Positions 61,824 to 64,000 of a stretch of DNA of 64,000 bases are shown here, one piece after another. Position 1 is the stretch's first letter, and each line of letters opens with the position of its first letter. The notes beneath the pieces were generated by a model. That model saw only the letters and a program-made list of their open reading frames with translations, had not been told where the DNA came from and made no database searches. Source of the DNA: SAR324 cluster bacterium (GTDB lineage Bacteria; SAR324; NAC60-12); contig JANQJU010000036.1 in NCBI GenBank assembly GCA_028281495.1, forward strand, positions 1 to 64,000, read 5' to 3'. The position numbers and the translations under genes are program-made.

Positions 61824-61866
61824 TCACTAATAAAAAACGTTAGTGAAATGCTTCACTGTTATTTTT
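61824..61866 (+). terminator. Overlapping hairpins with T-run after the channel operon
   Basis: AGTGAA (61842-61847), ATGC loop and TTCACT (61852-61857) followed by GTTATTTTT form a terminator-like hairpin. An alternative stem, TCACTAA (61824-61830) with TTAGTGA (61840-61846), uses the same left arm, so the two cannot form together, as in attenuators. Confidence 0.5.
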
Positions 61867-61947
61867 CGTTAAAAAATAGTGCATAACAAAATCTCCCCGT
61901 GGAAATGTTTTTCACAATTAGTTGGAACTTTTTAATAGGAGATAGTT

Positions 61948-62736
61948 ATGTTCGAACAGAATCAGGATGTTAAAAATATTCCTGTTGGATTTGAAGCACA
62001 TTTCGACCCTCATGATATTTCGGAAGAGTGGCGGTCGGATTTCTATGCATATTTTGACGCCCCAGAAAATGCCACACGGTACACGCCCGCCGTTCAATAT
62101 TTGAATGATACTTTTCCAGGACAATTCACCTTATTGGATCTGGCTTGTGGCAGCGGTAGCCTCATTCCTCATCTTCCCAACCGCTGTGAATATGTAGGGG
62201 TCGACCATAGTGAAGAGGCCATTGCATTTTGCCAATCAAGGTTTTCTAAACAAACCTTCCTGAATAATGACGTCTTACAACAATTGAGCGAGTTCATTAC
62301 TGAGGGTGTGCTTTTTGACGCCATCGTCATGTGTGGACTGCTTTTCAACACAGTGGACAAAGACACCCAGCAAAAAGTGAACGATCTCCAAATCCTGCAA
62401 TGGGCCTTGGATTATGTCCTGTCAGATCGAGGAATTGCGGTTTTGATTGTTCCTTTTGTTTATAGCGACCACCCCACCTTTTCCCTCATGAGCCAAGCGA
62501 ATTGGAAACTGCAAGCAATCCTCCGGCTGCTCAATTGCGTGCGGGCACACATCAGTTTTCAAAACATGTCCTTGCAATTAGGACTGGACCGACGGATTGC
62601 CCAACAAGCGGTGCATCCTGATTGGTATACAAATGACAGCGATCCTAAGCTGAGTCGTTGGCATGGAAAATATATGGGGTGTTGGACTATTGGGATTCAA
62701 CCTCGGAAAGCGGTGCTGGATGAGGAGGGTCTATGA
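61948..62736 (+). CDS. Class I SAM-dependent methyltransferase
   Basis: This 262-residue protein has the SAM-binding glycine loop at about 62-70 (LLDLACGSG), then motif II YVGVDHSEEAIAFC. It is closest in style to small-molecule methyltransferases (methyltransf_25/12 types). The substrate is unknown. The ribosome-binding site AGGAGA lies before the ATG. Its last four bases overlap the next gene (ATGA), which ties it to the downstream transporter and dioxygenase genes. Confidence 0.85.
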   Translation: MFEQNQDVKNIPVGFEAHFDPHDISEEWRSDFYAYFDAPENATRYTPAVQYLNDTFPGQFTLLDLACGSGSLIPHLPNRCEYVGVDHSEEAIAFCQSRFSKQTFLNNDVLQQLSEFITEGVLFDAIVMCGLLFNTVDKDTQQKVNDLQILQWALDYVLSDRGIAVLIVPFVYSDHPTFSLMSQANWKLQAILRLLNCVRAHISFQNMSLQLGLDRRIAQQAVHPDWYTNDSDPKLSRWHGKYMGCWTIGIQPRKAVLDEEGL

Positions 62737-63158
62737 TTTATTTAATTTTAGGCATTGGATTTAAAGGATTGCAGACATTCTTGGCAAAAATGGCAGTGGG
62801 TTATGGGCACTATGTTTATGTCACTGCTGGAGCCGCAGTGTCTTGGAATGTTCTACTTTTCTCTTATGCGTTTTCTCAGCTTTCTGAGCACCCTTACGAT
62901 CTCAAGTGGCCGCAAGGCTATATTTTTATTTTTGCAGTCGGAATCGTAGCAGCATTAGCCTCTTTATTTGCCTACCGATCACTCAGCTTGCTTCCTGTGT
63001 CAGTGGTGGCCTTGGGAATGGCATCAGCACCGTTGATCACAGTGTTGTGTGCGCATTTGGTGCTCCAAGAACGTTTGTACCGCGAACAGTGGCTCGGCGG
63101 TATTCTGATCTTACTTGGAGTCGGGTTGCTCGTTTATTCCCAAAACAGCGGTTCTTAA
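62733..63158 (+). CDS. Single-domain EamA/DMT-family transporter
   Basis: This 141-residue protein has about five membrane helices in one EamA repeat; ordinary DMT exporters have two repeats, so this one should work as a dimer, as SMR and some short EamA proteins do. The ending is GGILILLGVGLLVYS, typical of EamA. The start overlaps the methyltransferase stop by 4 bp and has GGAGG upstream. An exporter for the product of the neighbouring enzymes is plausible. Confidence 0.85.
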   Translation: MIYLILGIGFKGLQTFLAKMAVGYGHYVYVTAGAAVSWNVLLFSYAFSQLSEHPYDLKWPQGYIFIFAVGIVAALASLFAYRSLSLLPVSVVALGMASAPLITVLCAHLVLQERLYREQWLGGILILLGVGLLVYSQNSGS

Positions 63159-63171
63159 ACACAGGAGGCCT

Positions 63172-63957
63172 ATGATTCTCAAACCTTATCTCAAGTTTCA
63201 GATAGCCAAGTATCGCTATTACCGCCAGTGTACCGTTGATTTCACCCTAACCAATCAGCATCATCACTTGCAGCAATTTCTTCAAGATGGCTTGCTGATA
63301 TTGGAAAATTTTCTCAAACCCTCCCAACTTCTCACGGTGCTAAAAGAAGTTCGTGAAAAAACGGATCTTTACGAAAACCGGAAAGAACAAGGGAAACAGT
63401 GGTTGGGAAATTATCGTATTGCCGAAATCGACCGGCTGGTTCCCAGTTCCCGCTCCTTTTTCGAAAATCCACAACTAATGGATTTGGTGAAAGCCTACAT
63501 GTCCGAAACGGCCGAGTCTTATAGCCGTGCTTTGGTCTACAAGACACAGCCGGGAGAACGGAACTTCGTGCATTTGTTCCATTTTGATGACTGGAAACAT
63601 CGAGTTAAAGCGTTTCTCTATTTATTCGATGTGGGGCCAAATGAGGCTCCGATGGTTTATCTCAAAGGAAGCCATCGGTCAGGATTATGGCGTCAACAAA
63701 AGGAACAAGAATATTTTGACTATTTTCAAACCGATGCTGACGGCCGTTACTTGGATGAAGCGGCGGCATCTTGCGGGTGTTATCTACTGCCTGAAGTTCG
63801 TAACCTGCAACAAAGATATGGATTTCAGGAGCATCAGTGTATTGGGAAAGCAGGCACAGTGGTGCTTTTTGATACCCGTGGATTGCATCGAGCTTCTGTT
63901 CTGAACAAGAACAGCCGTCTGGTTTTGATGAACGCTTGGAAAATACCGGAGGGGTGA
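63172..63957 (+). CDS. Phytanoyl-CoA dioxygenase (PhyH) family protein
   Basis: This 261-residue protein is a 2-oxoglutarate-dependent non-haem iron oxygenase of the PhyH family. The Fe ligands are H137-x-D139 (FHFDDW) and H239 (GLHRAS), and R249 (SRLVL) is in place to bind 2-oxoglutarate. Relatives hydroxylate acyl-CoAs, ectoine or natural products. AGGAGG before the ATG at 63172 fixes the start; the frame is open upstream to 63115 but overlaps the transporter gene. Context with a methyltransferase and an exporter suggests tailoring of a small molecule. Confidence 0.85.
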   Translation: MILKPYLKFQIAKYRYYRQCTVDFTLTNQHHHLQQFLQDGLLILENFLKPSQLLTVLKEVREKTDLYENRKEQGKQWLGNYRIAEIDRLVPSSRSFFENPQLMDLVKAYMSETAESYSRALVYKTQPGERNFVHLFHFDDWKHRVKAFLYLFDVGPNEAPMVYLKGSHRSGLWRQQKEQEYFDYFQTDADGRYLDEAAASCGCYLLPEVRNLQQRYGFQEHQCIGKAGTVVLFDTRGLHRASVLNKNSRLVLMNAWKIPEG

Positions 63958-63959
63958 TC

Positions 63960-64000
63960 ATGCAGAAAAATTTTGTGTTCCGACCGATCCATCCTAACGA
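63960..64000 (+). CDS. Start of a further gene (truncated by window end), perhaps GNAT acetyltransferase
   Basis: ATG at 63960 follows GGAGG and overlaps the PhyH gene end closely. Only 13 codons are visible, reading MQKNFVFRPIHPN. The FRPIHPN beginning resembles the first strand of GNAT acetyltransferases (hxRxhxxxD), but this is thin evidence. Confidence 0.35.
   Translation, partial: MQKNFVFRPIHPN

Overview
The window looks like chromosomal DNA of a Gram-negative, motile, heterotrophic bacterium of moderate GC content. Evidence for an outer membrane includes two lipoproteins with clear lipoboxes, a small beta-barrel-like protein, ExbB/ExbD-like proteins and a periplasmic TPR metallopeptidase. 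The lineage cannot be fixed from the sequence. The mix of many multidomain signalling proteins, a type-2 (eukaryote-like) isoleucyl-tRNA synthetase, MetH with a SahR-like regulator and DUF4159/TPR-peptidase genes suggests a deep proteobacterial or acidobacterial-type lineage, but that is inference. No tRNA, rRNA, CRISPR array or complete insertion sequence was seen.

Layout. Positions 1-870 hold the end of an RTX/HCBP-related protein and a decayed coding remnant. Positions 875-4869 are a visibly AT-rich patch with a zinc-ribbon membrane protein, a small orphan protein and a Na+/H+ antiporter-like protein, probably acquired. Positions 4.9-22.7 kb are mostly housekeeping and metabolism: pirin, GYD protein, a SahR-like ArsR-methyltransferase regulator with a palindromic operator directly upstream of metH, fbp, pdxR-pdxH, a DUF4159/TPR-metallopeptidase pair, an SDR, a GDPD phosphodiesterase and a TrmJ-like methyltransferase.

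Positions 22.8-38.8 kb form a dense signalling island: a PilZ protein, a STAS protein, an intact class III adenylate cyclase next to a catalytically degraded one, two histidine kinases, an orphan PF04392 substrate-binding protein, a response regulator with an SpoIIAB-like ATPase domain, a receiver-kinase hybrid and a double-receiver protein. Three of these proteins share the same N-terminal membrane sensor module, and two response regulators share the same N-terminal receiver. The genes therefore look like one locally duplicated network reading related stimuli into cAMP, phosphorelay and possibly c-di-GMP or partner-switching outputs.

Positions 39-52 kb are again ordinary (queA, hemH, ileS, an HBM-type chemoreceptor, a HAD phosphatase, a GT39-family membrane glycosyltransferase) plus unknown exported proteins. 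Positions 52.1-58.4 kb are a tight same-strand run: a HisG-like protein, an exported CsgG/FlgO-like protein fused to a formylglycine-generating-enzyme domain, a beta-barrel-like protein, a stand-alone tyrosine-recombinase catalytic domain and a second GT39-like protein with TPRs.

Positions 58.5-61.8 kb hold the most unusual features. A protein combines a histone-H1-like Lys/Thr tail with a CBM41/PUD alpha-glucan-binding domain. It is followed by a three-gene operon with a zinc-ribbon ExbB/MotA-like channel and two ExbD-like proteins. The window ends in an operon of methyltransferase, EamA transporter, phytanoyl-CoA-dioxygenase-family protein and a further truncated gene, perhaps a small-molecule pathway.
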